Shown here piece after piece: positions 1-6,581 of a stretch of DNA of 7,050 nucleotides; the stretch's first letter is position 1; each line of letters opens with the position of its first letter. The position numbers and the translations under genes are program-made. Below the pieces are notes generated by a model. The model worked only from the letters and a program-made list of their open reading frames with translations. It was not told the origin of the DNA and searched no databases. The DNA is from Clostridiales bacterium. GTDB taxonomy: Bacteria; Bacillota; Clostridia; Oscillospirales; CAG-272. Location: NCBI GenBank assembly GCA_016280525.1, contig JAEEGW010000332.1:1-7050 (forward strand). The letters are read 5' to 3'.

Positions 1-22
1 CGGCTTCGCCGAGAACCCCCCA

Positions 23-88
23 TACCCCCCTGTCCCCTCCCGGGAACCCCCCACGCTCTCCAGTTCCCGTCGGGGAACCCCGGTCCCA
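23..88 (-). repeat. 66-base interspersed repeat, left copy
   Basis: The reverse complement of this segment matches 6888-6953 at 64 of 66 positions, with no gaps by eye. Its core at 42-81 is the 40-base unit that also occurs twice at the right end (6895-6934 and 6975-7014), with two mismatches. The C-rich outer part is shared with a second module at 238-254. It is an intergenic repeat family of unknown function. Confidence 0.9.
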
Positions 89-110
89 TCATTTTTACAA
101 ATGATGGGGC
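83..110. repeat. Hairpin next to the 66-base repeat
   Basis: CCCATCAT at 85-92 pairs with ATGATGGG at 101-108. Two further A-T pairs (93/100 and 94/99) give a stem of about 10 bp with a 4-base loop. No T-run follows, so it is not a clear intrinsic terminator. The right-end copy of the 66-base repeat lacks this hairpin, so it is a separate module. Confidence 0.65.
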
Positions 111-125
111 GGACGAACCCCGCTT

Positions 126-185
126 GCGGTGCCCAAAGAAATCGGCGCGTCACTGCCGTGACGGTGCTTGATTTCTTTCGACCGC
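126..185. repeat. Long interrupted palindrome, about 60 bases
   Basis: Three nested stems share one axis: GCGGT (126-130) with ACCGC (181-185), AAAGAAATC (135-143) with GATTTCTTT (170-178), and CGTCAC (148-153) with GTGACG (158-163) closing a TGCC loop. As RNA it would fold into a long interrupted hairpin. No T-tract follows and no gene ends nearby, so it looks like a palindromic interspersed element rather than a terminator. Confidence 0.7.
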
Positions 186-254
186 TGCGCTTTCCTCGCT
201 TTGCTTCATCTTCCCCCGGAAGCGCAAAGCTCGTCTACCCCCCTGTCCCCTCCC
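186..254 (-). repeat. Two-part repeat module, left copy
   Basis: Positions 186-217 are the exact reverse complement of 7019-7050 (32 bases). Positions 222-254 are the exact reverse complement of 6935-6967 (33 bases). Here the two halves are separated by only four bases. In the right copy they are separated by 51 bases that contain an extra 40-base repeat unit. The right copy runs off the window end, so the full module may be longer. Confidence 0.9.
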
Positions 255-271
255 TCAGGTTTATCTGAGGG
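252..271. repeat. Small hairpin
   Basis: CCCTCAG (252-258) pairs with CTGAGGG (265-271) around a six-base loop. It abuts the end of the two-part repeat module and has no T-run after it. Confidence 0.6.
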
Positions 272-280
272 GCGCGGGCC

Positions 281-320
281 TCATCCGTCACTTCGTGACA
301 CCTTCTCCCAAAGGAGAAGG
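281..320 (+). repeat. Double-hairpin intergenic repeat
   Basis: Two adjacent hairpins are visible: GTCAC-TTC-GTGAC at 287-299 and CCTTCTCC-CAAA-GGAGAAGG at 301-320. From memory, this sequence type is a very common interspersed element in gut Clostridia assemblies; I could not search to confirm it. A related CCTTCT/AGAAGG hairpin occurs at 4264-4285. Confidence 0.7.
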
Positions 321-372
321 CAAACGGGGTAACGCTTCTTAATTCTGAATTCTTAATTCGGGAGGGGAGACA

Positions 373-446
373 CTCCCCTACGAATCGGAGGATGAGACCC
401 CTCCCCTACGATCGGGTCGTCGAGGCGCAGCCCCCTGCCGAGATTT
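373..446. repeat. Repeat modules with an 11-base direct repeat and right-end counterparts
   Basis: CTCCCCTACGA occurs at 373-383 and again at 401-411. A 16-base motif, CGGGTCGTCGAGGCGC (413-428), occurs as its exact reverse complement at 6762-6777. A 10-base motif, GCCGAGATTT (437-446), is repeated in reverse complement at 6817-6826. CCCCTAC next to a palindrome is also the signature of the element at 6780-6854, so these belong to the same repeat family. Confidence 0.75.
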
Positions 447-483
447 ATAAATATATGTTCCCGAGCATCATTTTAAAAATTTT

Positions 484-515
484 TGAAACTTTTTCACCTC
501 CTTGTGAATCTTAAT
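484..515 (+). promoter_or_regulatory. Putative ECF-type promoter of the sigma gene
   Basis: TGAAAC at 484-489 followed by a T-run resembles the conserved -35 element of Firmicutes ECF sigma promoters. The AT-rich block at 470-483 just upstream could act as an UP element. The -10 element is less clear; the best candidate is around AATCTTA (507-513), at roughly ECF spacing. Transcription would then start near 518-522, giving a short leader before the ATG at 544. Autoregulation by the encoded sigma factor is the usual pattern for such operons and is inferred here. A weak sigma-A reading (TTGAAA at 483-488) cannot be excluded. Confidence 0.45.
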
Positions 516-543
516 TAGTGAAAACCGAAAGAAAGAGCGGAAT

Positions 544-1017
544 ATGACAAAAGATGAATTTGCCGCCGCCGTAACGGCGAACGAGAAAAAGCTGTATATA
601 GCCGCGTTATCGGTAGTGCGCAATACCGAGGACGCCCGTGACGCCGTAGCGTCGGCAGTCGCGCTCGCATGGGAGAGGCTTGACAGTCTGCGTGATAAAA
701 CCAAATTCGACGGCTGGCTGCTTCAGATCACTTATAATGAAGCGAAAAAGATGCGCCGTCACGGAAAAGAATTCGTAAGCTTGTCCGATATTGAAGATTC
801 GTTTTCTTACGGTATTGACGACGGCTCGGTCGAATTCTTCGATCTGCTTTCAAGCGCGCGGCTCGATAGCAAGAGCAGACAAATAATAATCCTGCGGTTT
901 TTCTACGGTTACGATCTTAATCAGACTGCCGAAATGCTCGGTTTGCCGTTATCTACGGTAAAAACAAAATATTACAGGGCGCTTGACAAATTCAGAAAGC
1001 TGCCCGGTATAACGTGA
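544..1017 (+). CDS. ECF-family RNA polymerase sigma factor (sigma-70 family)
   Basis: The 157-residue product has the two-domain layout and length of an extracytoplasmic-function sigma factor, which directs RNA polymerase to a small regulon. The sigma-2 domain spans about residues 10-75. It includes the acidic DARDAV stretch (30-35) in place of the usual DAEDxxQ of region 2.2, and the KFDGWLLQITYNEAKKMRR segment (54-72) of regions 2.3-2.4. The sigma-4 helix-turn-helix spans about 100-153, with the typical LNQTAEMLGLPLSTVKTK pattern (125-142) and a basic YYRALDKFRK tail. The start at 544 places the whole sigma-2 domain in frame; the upstream Shine-Dalgarno is weak (AAGAG around 533-537), which may keep expression low. 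The stop codon is ten bases before the next gene, a candidate anti-sigma protein. I cannot assign a specific ECF group. No C-terminal extension is present. Confidence 0.93.
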   Translation: MTKDEFAAAVTANEKKLYIAALSVVRNTEDARDAVASAVALAWERLDSLRDKTKFDGWLLQITYNEAKKMRRHGKEFVSLSDIEDSFSYGIDDGSVEFFDLLSSARLDSKSRQIIILRFFYGYDLNQTAEMLGLPLSTVKTKYYRALDKFRKLPGIT

Positions 1018-1030
1018 GGGAAAAGCGATG
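1015..1030 (+). promoter_or_regulatory. Ribosome binding site overlapping the sigma stop codon
   Basis: GAGGG (1016-1020) overlaps the TGA stop of the sigma gene (1015-1017) and lies seven bases before the ATG at 1028. This fits translational coupling, which would keep the sigma factor and its membrane partner in ratio. It also supports 1028 as the true start. Confidence 0.65.
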
Positions 1031-4000
1031 CGTAAAAACAAAGATTACAGCGATATAGAAAACACGCTTTTTGATAAAGCGAACAGACTTGAATCCGGTA
1101 TTGATTATTCCGGCGCTTACAGAGATTCAAAGAACGAAAAACGCGTAAAACGCGAAAAGAGCGGCAGAGGCTTTGATTTTCCGGGCAGACAGCTCGTTGC
1201 CGCGCTCCTCGCCATGGTCATAGTCGGCGCGGGCACGTTTGCCGGGCTCAAATACCTTGAACGCTTAGGCGCCAAGAGACTGGCGGAGCAGGGCGGCGCA
1301 CCGGGAACGTCGCAGGGAGAACAAATAGCAGAAAACGTTTCCGATACGGACCACAACAGATCAGGTGCGGACGATATCTCCGGTGTCGAAACTATTGAAT
1401 ACGATCCGAGCAAAGAAAACGGAGAGGGTTTAGTCTATGTTACGTCCGGCGATAAAGTATATCAACCGTTTATATGCGAACAAAATCGGATGGCTTTGAT
1501 AGATTACGAGCCGCCTAAGTTTGCGTACAGCGGCAGGATGAATATCGTAAACAACGTCAAAGACAGAGAATGGACGGTATTGAGTACAAATATATGGTTT
1601 CCCGGGATTCAGAGTTATGACAGTATATTTGACAATATGGATCTGAAGCTGATATGCAGCTTGATCGACCGTCATGAAAGCGGTACGTACAGAGTAACTT
1701 TTAAAGTGACCTGGGACGATCCGGACGACGAGAACGCAAAAATATATTACGTTGATTTCTACGTTGAAAAAAGTATGGAAAGCGCCGTATTTGAAGACGT
1801 TGTCAAGTTTGATATAGATTACACGGATTACGATGTGCCGCAGGTGAGCGAATTGCCGTCAGACGTTACGCACATAAGAATTTTCGGCAAATTAAAATGT
1901 GAGGCGGCGGAAGCTCTCGGTTACAGCGTCTGTCTGTATGACGCGGCGCCGGTTGAAGTCAGTATGTCATATCTGACCCCGTGTATATTGGATGAAAACG
2001 GCGAGATAATGTTTGATTTTCAGCAAAGCTCTGACGTCTGGTACGCGGGGAAGACGCCGACGGGTCATCCTACGTTCTTCTACGTAAAACGCCACGCGCT
2101 CACGAGCAACGGCTGGACGTACGCCGATCTTTACGCTTACGATACGGTGAATAAAGAAGAAACTCTTGTAATATCCGTCGGACCGAAAGGGCTTCATTCA
2201 CAATCCAATTTAAGAGTATTCGGCGATATTTCGTATGACGAAGAAACAAAAGAGCTGAAGATCAGTTTTTACGAGGATAAAACGAATATATGGAACCCGG
2301 AAGATAAGGCGACGTGGCCGAAGCCGTTTGCGACCGAACCGATAAAATGGAACGGCGAAAAATACGTTGTTGAAGGCATAGACGCGACGCGCTTGTCGGA
2401 AGAATCCAGAAACGAAAACAAAACGGAAGAAGAGATAAAGAGAGAACAGCTCAAAGCAAAAACGGAAGAAGAAGCGACGGGCAGGCTTCACGTTATCATA
2501 AACGGAGTTGAATTTAAACCCGGACTTATGAGCGCGGAGATATCTGAGGATAACAAGGCTTATCAGTTTGAATATAAAAACGACCTGCCGATAATAGAAT
2601 ATGACGAGCCGTTTGAAATAAGAAACGGAATACGCACGCGGTGGACGATACAAAGCATAAGCGCGGGAAGAGCGGGTTTTGAGGATATTGACGGATTGAC
2701 CGATTACCTGCATAAAGTATCCGGAAGCGTTTACAAAGTTACTTATTTAGAGGTCAATATCTCTGTCAGCTGGAATAATGATAATATATATCATTACGGG
2801 TTTACGCTCAAGTTTAAAGCAAACGACGTAACGCAGAAGACGGACGTAACGCCGTCCGGTTACGCGAAATTCATCTTAGCGGCCGGTGAAGCTGCAATAG
2901 CTCCGTTTGAATATTCGGAATGGAGCCTGAATGAAAGAGACAGAGTAAACGTAACGTATAATCCCGTACCGGACACGGTTCCAGTGCTTAATCTTTACGG
3001 TTTGGGCGAATACGGCGCTCTATTCTGTTCATACGACAACAGCGCCGTTGAACACTACGAAACACATTTTAATTACTTAAACGGCGGAACGCTTATATAT
3101 AACAGCCCGTGGGGATTTGTTTCCGACGCAAAAAGTCTGTTCAGTGATCCGAAAGAGTCAAACGTTGAATATATTGAAACGATATTCAAAAAGAAAGACG
3201 GCAGCGAGCGTTACATATCTTATATTTACGCCGTATCAGGCGGCGAGCCCGACTGTTATCCGTATACGGACAACGGCGACGGCGCGGCAAAGCTGAAGGT
3301 CAGCGACGGCAAAAACGAATTCGCACCGCGTGCTGAAAAATTCTATTGTTCGGATTATTCGAATATAAGCAGCACCTGTTTTACCCGCGTAAATCTGCCG
3401 TATTATAAAGTACCTGAGCTTTCGCTTGAAAAAGGGTTGACGTTTGAATTAAAAGCCGGGCAGAAGATCGGTTGTATCATAGCTTTTCAGACTGCCGATA
3501 CGTGGGCAAAATATGAAAGATTTGACGGTGACACAAAAGATGTTACGGAATGGCTCAGGTCGCTGCCGTGGGATGAATTTTACGTATCTGCCGTAATCGA
3601 AGGAGAAGAAAAAGAAAACGCACACCAGACCGGATACGTTATAAAGGTCAAAAATGCCGGCGCGCCGCAGGCGATAGATCACAGCGCGCAGGTCGAGGAG
3701 CTTAACGACTGGCTTTCACAGCGGATGCAGTACGGTATGAACGAGGAAGATCTGCTCAATATGGCGATCGAGGAAAAGAGTCTCAAACCCGCGATACTCG
3801 CGGGGGCGCCCGATCAGATAAACCATGAGGACGACGGTACGTTTGTAAGATACGAAACGGAATCCTGTGATTTCCTGTATTTTTCAAAAAAAGATACGCA
3901 TATCACAACAGAAGTGAGAATGATCCTGCATCCCGGCACGAATTTCGCTCTGCCGTTCGGCATAACGCTCGATATGAGCCCGGAGCAGGTGCTGAACGCA

Positions 4001-4171
4001 TTGGGATACACAGAGGAGCAGATTGCGGCTATGGACGGCTACGCGTCATCAGGCAATTATCAGCTCAGATACGACGAAAGATTCCTTCGGGTATCATACC
4101 ACTGTAACGGCGTCTACCTCGGTATAGAGATCGGCCCGGAACCTCAGATGTATATGGAGACCGCCGAATAA
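1028..4171 (+). CDS. Giant single-pass membrane protein, candidate anti-sigma factor/sensor
   Basis: The function is inferred from position and topology; I do not recognise a named family. The 1047 residues comprise a basic cytoplasmic N-terminus (about 1-54), one hydrophobic helix (about 56-74, QLVAALLAMVIVGAGTFAGL), a polar Gly/Ser/Glu-rich linker (about 80-130) and a very large exterior. Positive charges before the helix suggest N-in, C-out topology. The exterior seems to contain two related units. The first starts near 132 and the second near 485, each with a Trp-anchored beta segment (TYRVTFKVTWDD near 225-236; YKVTYLEVNISVSW near 572-585) and a later FGKL/YGLG segment ending in CLYD/CSYD. 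A charged, probably coiled linker (about 455-484) joins them. The C-terminal part (about 889-1047) carries GITLDMSPEQVLNALG (978-993), a pattern like SmpA/BLIP-fold domains. No zinc-type HxxxCxxC motif is present. Anti-sigma proteins are usually a few hundred residues, so this one is unusually long. It shares the sigma operon and ends at a strong terminator. Confidence 0.8.
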   Translation: MRKNKDYSDIENTLFDKANRLESGIDYSGAYRDSKNEKRVKREKSGRGFDFPGRQLVAALLAMVIVGAGTFAGLKYLERLGAKRLAEQGGAPGTSQGEQIAENVSDTDHNRSGADDISGVETIEYDPSKENGEGLVYVTSGDKVYQPFICEQNRMALIDYEPPKFAYSGRMNIVNNVKDREWTVLSTNIWFPGIQSYDSIFDNMDLKLICSLIDRHESGTYRVTFKVTWDDPDDENAKIYYVDFYVEKSMESAVFEDVVKFDIDYTDYDVPQVSELPSDVTHIRIFGKLKCEAAEALGYSVCLYDAAPVEVSMSYLTPCILDENGEIMFDFQQSSDVWYAGKTPTGHPTFFYVKRHALTSNGWTYADLYAYDTVNKEETLVISVGPKGLHSQSNLRVFGDISYDEETKELKISFYEDKTNIWNPEDKATWPKPFATEPIKWNGEKYVVEGIDATRLSEESRNENKTEEEIKREQLKAKTEEEATGRLHVIINGVEFKPGLMSAEISEDNKAYQFEYKNDLPIIEYDEPFEIRNGIRTRWTIQSISAGRAGFEDIDGLTDYLHKVSGSVYKVTYLEVNISVSWNNDNIYHYGFTLKFKANDVTQKTDVTPSGYAKFILAAGEAAIAPFEYSEWSLNERDRVNVTYNPVPDTVPVLNLYGLGEYGALFCSYDNSAVEHYETHFNYLNGGTLIYNSPWGFVSDAKSLFSDPKESNVEYIETIFKKKDGSERYISYIYAVSGGEPDCYPYTDNGDGAAKLKVSDGKNEFAPRAEKFYCSDYSNISSTCFTRVNLPYYKVPELSLEKGLTFELKAGQKIGCIIAFQTADTWAKYERFDGDTKDVTEWLRSLPWDEFYVSAVIEGEEKENAHQTGYVIKVKNAGAPQAIDHSAQVEELNDWLSQRMQYGMNEEDLLNMAIEEKSLKPAILAGAPDQINHEDDGTFVRYETESCDFLYFSKKDTHITTEVRMILHPGTNFALPFGITLDMSPEQVLNALGYTEEQIAAMDGYASSGNYQLRYDERFLRVSYHCNGVYLGIEIGPEPQMYMETAE

Positions 4172-4203
4172 ACAAAGCGTCGATCATACGAAAATAATAA
4201 AAA

Positions 4204-4256
4204 GGGGCTGTTTAAAAACCTCGACATAAATCGAGGCAGCTAAACAGCTCTTTTTT
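4204..4256. terminator. Branched intrinsic terminator, probably bidirectional
   Basis: An outer stem pairs GGGCTGTTTA (4205-4214) with TAAACAGCTC (4241-4250), with one G-T wobble. It encloses an inner hairpin CCTCGA-CATAAA-TCGAGG (4219-4236). TTTTTT follows at 4251-4256, ending the sigma operon 33 bases after its last stop codon. On the minus strand the same stem is followed by CCCCTTTTTATTATTTT, so it could also stop transcription arriving from the right. Confidence 0.9.
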
Positions 4257-4263
4257 GCTGATT

Positions 4264-4288
4264 GCCTTCTCCGGCTAAAGAAGGCTTT
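4264..4288 (+). terminator. Second hairpin after the operon, possible backup terminator
   Basis: GCCTTCT (4264-4270) pairs with AGAAGGC (4279-4285), followed by only TTT. It resembles one half of the double-hairpin repeat at 281-320, so it may be a repeat remnant rather than a functional terminator. Confidence 0.4.
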
Positions 4289-4396
4289 CGGTGCGCCCCT
4301 GCACAATATAGCGGAAGGAATCTGATTTTTCATTTTTAAAGAACCATAATTTGTCTGTTTTTTTTGCATTTTTTCTTCACCGTCGCAGTTATACGG

Positions 4397-4425
4397 TTGA
4401 CATTCTTCCGGCTTTATGTTATACT
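4397..4425 (+). promoter_or_regulatory. Consensus sigma-A promoter with extended -10
   Basis: TTGACA (4397-4402), a 17-base spacer and TATACT (4420-4425) are close to the ideal housekeeping promoter. A TG one base before the -10 (4417-4418) adds the extended -10 element. Transcription should start near 4432, leaving a leader of only about 24 bases before the hydrolase ATG. No obvious operator palindrome overlaps it, so the gene may be expressed strongly unless a repressor or catabolite control acts through a site I cannot see. Confidence 0.88.
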
Positions 4426-4440
4426 GGCTTCACGGAAACG

Positions 4441-4458
4441 AAAGGAGCTGGTAATATG
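4441..4458 (+). promoter_or_regulatory. Ribosome binding site fixing the hydrolase start
   Basis: AAAGGAG (4441-4447) lies eight bases before the ATG at 4456. The reading frame is open upstream to a TTG at 4351, but that start would lie before the promoter at 4397-4425. ATG 4456 is therefore the start. Confidence 0.88.
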
Positions 4459-6570
4459 CAGTATTCAGAAAATGAAAAGAACGGGGTCAGCCGACTCGTC
4501 TTCGACGGCTTTGAGATATCGGTCGACTTCGGCGCGGGGTGCGTAAAACGGATCGCAGCCGGAGGAAAAGAGCGGTCTTCCGGTCAGGTCCCGCTGTTCC
4601 GTGTTTGTATGCGCGACGTCGCGGGGATGCCGTACGTTTTCACGTCGTTTGACGCTTCACTCTGCGACGCGGAAGAGAACGGAGCCGTATACGGCGGTTT
4701 TCCGCGGGAGCTTGCGCCAGCCGGGCTTACGGTAGCCGTTTCAGTAGAGGACCGGGACGGCGGCGCATCGTGGACGCTTTGCGTGCGCGGCGTACCGGAA
4801 GACCGGTTCGTTGAATGGGTCGAATTCGGCTCCGCAGCGCTGCCGAAACTCATCGGCGACGATCCGCGCGCGGGCGGCGGAAAAATACTGTTCCCGTATA
4901 ACGAGGGCGTCCTCGTCTCCGACACGTCAAAACGTGAGCGTTCGTATTTCGCGCATCTGCCCGCCGCGTATCCGTCATACGGCTGCTATGCGATGTTCCC
5001 GAATATGATCTGCTCGCAGATGCTCGCGTATCTCTGGGAGGATACGGGACTGTATTTCGGCGCGCACGATCCGGACAGAGGTCTGAAAGGCGTCGACTAT
5101 TTTGACTCGGACAACTTCGTTGAGCTGCGTTTCCGGATATATTCCGGCAAAGGCTTCGGTGAGGATTATGAGCCCGGTTTTCCCGTCGTCTGGGCGTCAT
5201 GCGGCGCCGGCTGGGAGAGCGCAGCGCTTTTATACAAGCGGTTTTTCGAGCAAAACAAGCCGGATAACGTGTACAGGATAAGCGAAAACGAAAGACTGCC
5301 GGGGTGGTATCAAAGCTCGCCCCTGGTGGTGTCGTATCCGGTGCGCGGCGTGCACGATATGGACAAAATGGAGCCGAACGCTCTGTTCCCGTACGACCGG
5401 GCGCTGCCTGTGCTCGATAAGATAGCAAAGAAGACCGGTGCTGCGATCCTCGTGCTTCTGATGCACTGGGAAGGGACCGCGCCGTGGGCGCCGCCGTACG
5501 TCTGGCCGCCGTTCGGAGGGGAAGAGCTGTTTTCGGATTTCGTTTCGGCTCTGCACGAAAGAGGGATGCTCGCCGGCGTGTACTGCTCCGGCTTCGGATA
5601 TACGTTAAAAAGCAATCTTGTAGACAACTACGACAAGACGGACGAATTCGAGCGCCGCGGGCTTATAAAAGCGATGTGCGCCGGACCCGACGGCAAAGTG
5701 AAGCTGAGCAATATCTGCCCGGGACAGAGGAGCGGATACGATATGTGTCCGGCATCTGAAATAAGCAAAAAGATCCTTGACGAGGCGTACGCGCCGCTGT
5801 TTGAAAGCGGCGTCGACTACGCGCAGATACTCGACCAGAATCACGGCGGAGGACAGTATCTCTGTTACGGAAGAGACCACGGACATCCGCCCGCTCCGGG
5901 CAAATGGATGACCGAAAACATGCGCGGACTTTTGTCAATTTGGAACGAAAAAGCCGGGAAAATGATCCTCGGCTGCGAATCGGCCGCCGCGGAGCCGTTT
6001 CTCGGCAACCTTTTATTCAACGACAACCGTTTTGAGCTGAATTACTGCATCGGCACACCCGTGCCGCTCTACCAGTTCTTATATCACGGATATATCCGCA
6101 ATTTCATGGGAAATCAGGTCTGCTGTCCGCTTGAGGAGACGACCGCGGCGTACGACTACAGGCTCGCGTATTCGTTTGCGTGCGGCGACTGCATGACGGT
6201 AGTACTGAACCCCGGCGGCGGTATAATGTCAAACTGGGGCATCCGCGACTTTTCGCACGGGCCGGATACGGAAACAGTACTGACTTTCATCGGCAACCTT
6301 ACGGACTTTTATAAAGAAAAAGCGAAAAAATATCTGTACGACGGGACGATGCTGCCGCTGCCGGAACTTGAAATCGCGCCCGTATCGTTCGGGCTCGGAG
6401 ATTTCGGCGGGGAGATCACGGTGCCGTCCGTCGTCTGCACCGCGTGGCAATCGGGCGACGGAGAACGCGCGATCGTCGCCGTAAACCCGTCGGAAAATGA
6501 AGCTGACGTCGGATTTGGCGGGAAAAGGACGACCGTCCCGGCTCTCGGCGCGGCGCTGATAAAAATTTAA
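4456..6570 (+). CDS. Putative cytoplasmic glycoside hydrolase, DUF6259-like TIM-barrel protein
   Basis: The 704-residue product has no signal peptide or membrane helix, so it should act in the cytoplasm, perhaps on imported oligosaccharides. Three parts are visible. An N-terminal beta-rich domain (about 1-270) has a carbohydrate-enzyme-like pattern of short strands and aromatic residues. A central barrel-like domain (about 276-610) opens with LPGWYQSSPLVVSYPVRG. It contains HWEGTAPWAPPYVWPPFGG (337-355) and YCSGFGYT (376-383). A short C-terminal beta domain ends in AIVAVNPSENEADV and ALGAALIKI, as in many glycosidases. Candidate catalytic acids are Asp460 (YAQILDQNHGGG) and Glu508 (ILGCESAAAEPF), both at the ends of hydrophobic strands; this is inferred, not known. 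From memory it resembles DUF6259 proteins, distantly related to clan-D and GH101-type barrels. The substrate is unknown. The gene is monocistronic with its own strong promoter and is GC-richer than the sigma operon. No transporter or other sugar gene is in view. Confidence 0.75.
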   Translation: MQYSENEKNGVSRLVFDGFEISVDFGAGCVKRIAAGGKERSSGQVPLFRVCMRDVAGMPYVFTSFDASLCDAEENGAVYGGFPRELAPAGLTVAVSVEDRDGGASWTLCVRGVPEDRFVEWVEFGSAALPKLIGDDPRAGGGKILFPYNEGVLVSDTSKRERSYFAHLPAAYPSYGCYAMFPNMICSQMLAYLWEDTGLYFGAHDPDRGLKGVDYFDSDNFVELRFRIYSGKGFGEDYEPGFPVVWASCGAGWESAALLYKRFFEQNKPDNVYRISENERLPGWYQSSPLVVSYPVRGVHDMDKMEPNALFPYDRALPVLDKIAKKTGAAILVLLMHWEGTAPWAPPYVWPPFGGEELFSDFVSALHERGMLAGVYCSGFGYTLKSNLVDNYDKTDEFERRGLIKAMCAGPDGKVKLSNICPGQRSGYDMCPASEISKKILDEAYAPLFESGVDYAQILDQNHGGGQYLCYGRDHGHPPAPGKWMTENMRGLLSIWNEKAGKMILGCESAAAEPFLGNLLFNDNRFELNYCIGTPVPLYQFLYHGYIRNFMGNQVCCPLEETTAAYDYRLAYSFACGDCMTVVLNPGGGIMSNWGIRDFSHGPDTETVLTFIGNLTDFYKEKAKKYLYDGTMLPLPELEIAPVSFGLGDFGGEITVPSVVCTAWQSGDGERAIVAVNPSENEADVGFGGKRTTVPALGAALIKI

Positions 6571-6581
6571 AATAATCACTT

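Larger units (their letters stand above)
1..480. other. Non-coding repeat mosaic, left flank
   Basis: No convincing gene lies here on either strand. The stretch is C/G-rich and is built from consecutive short palindromes and repeat modules, listed separately below. It opens with a mini-hairpin at 1-11 (CGGC-TTC-GCCG). It also holds a direct repeat of CTTAATTC at 338-345 and 352-359, and a hairpin GGGGAG-ACA-CTCCCC at 364-378. The last 40 bases (about 441-484) turn AT-rich and lead into the promoter of the sigma gene. Several modules recur in inverted orientation at the right end of the window. Confidence 0.8.

Noticed and set aside
494..503. TCACCTCCTT identical to the anti-Shine-Dalgarno end of 16S rRNA, giving a perfect AAGGAGGTGA ribosome site on the minus strand
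   Set aside because: It lies in the spacer of the putative promoter, so it is probably not transcribed from it. On the minus strand no ATG lies at a proper distance; the nearest is about 25 bases on and opens no convincing gene.
2210..2713. 167-codon minus-strand open frame within the membrane-protein gene
   Set aside because: It is antisense to a well-supported coding region, with an Arg/Phe/Tyr-rich composition typical of antisense translation and no start signal.
4351..4455. N-terminal extension of the hydrolase from a TTG at 4351
   Set aside because: The consensus promoter (4397-4425) and the ribosome site (4441-4447) lie inside this extension, and its residues look like translated non-coding DNA.
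4584..5938. Long minus-strand open frames inside the hydrolase gene
   Set aside because: They are shadows of a GC-rich plus-strand gene: rich in Arg, Ser, Pro and Thr, with no ribosome sites or recognisable motifs.
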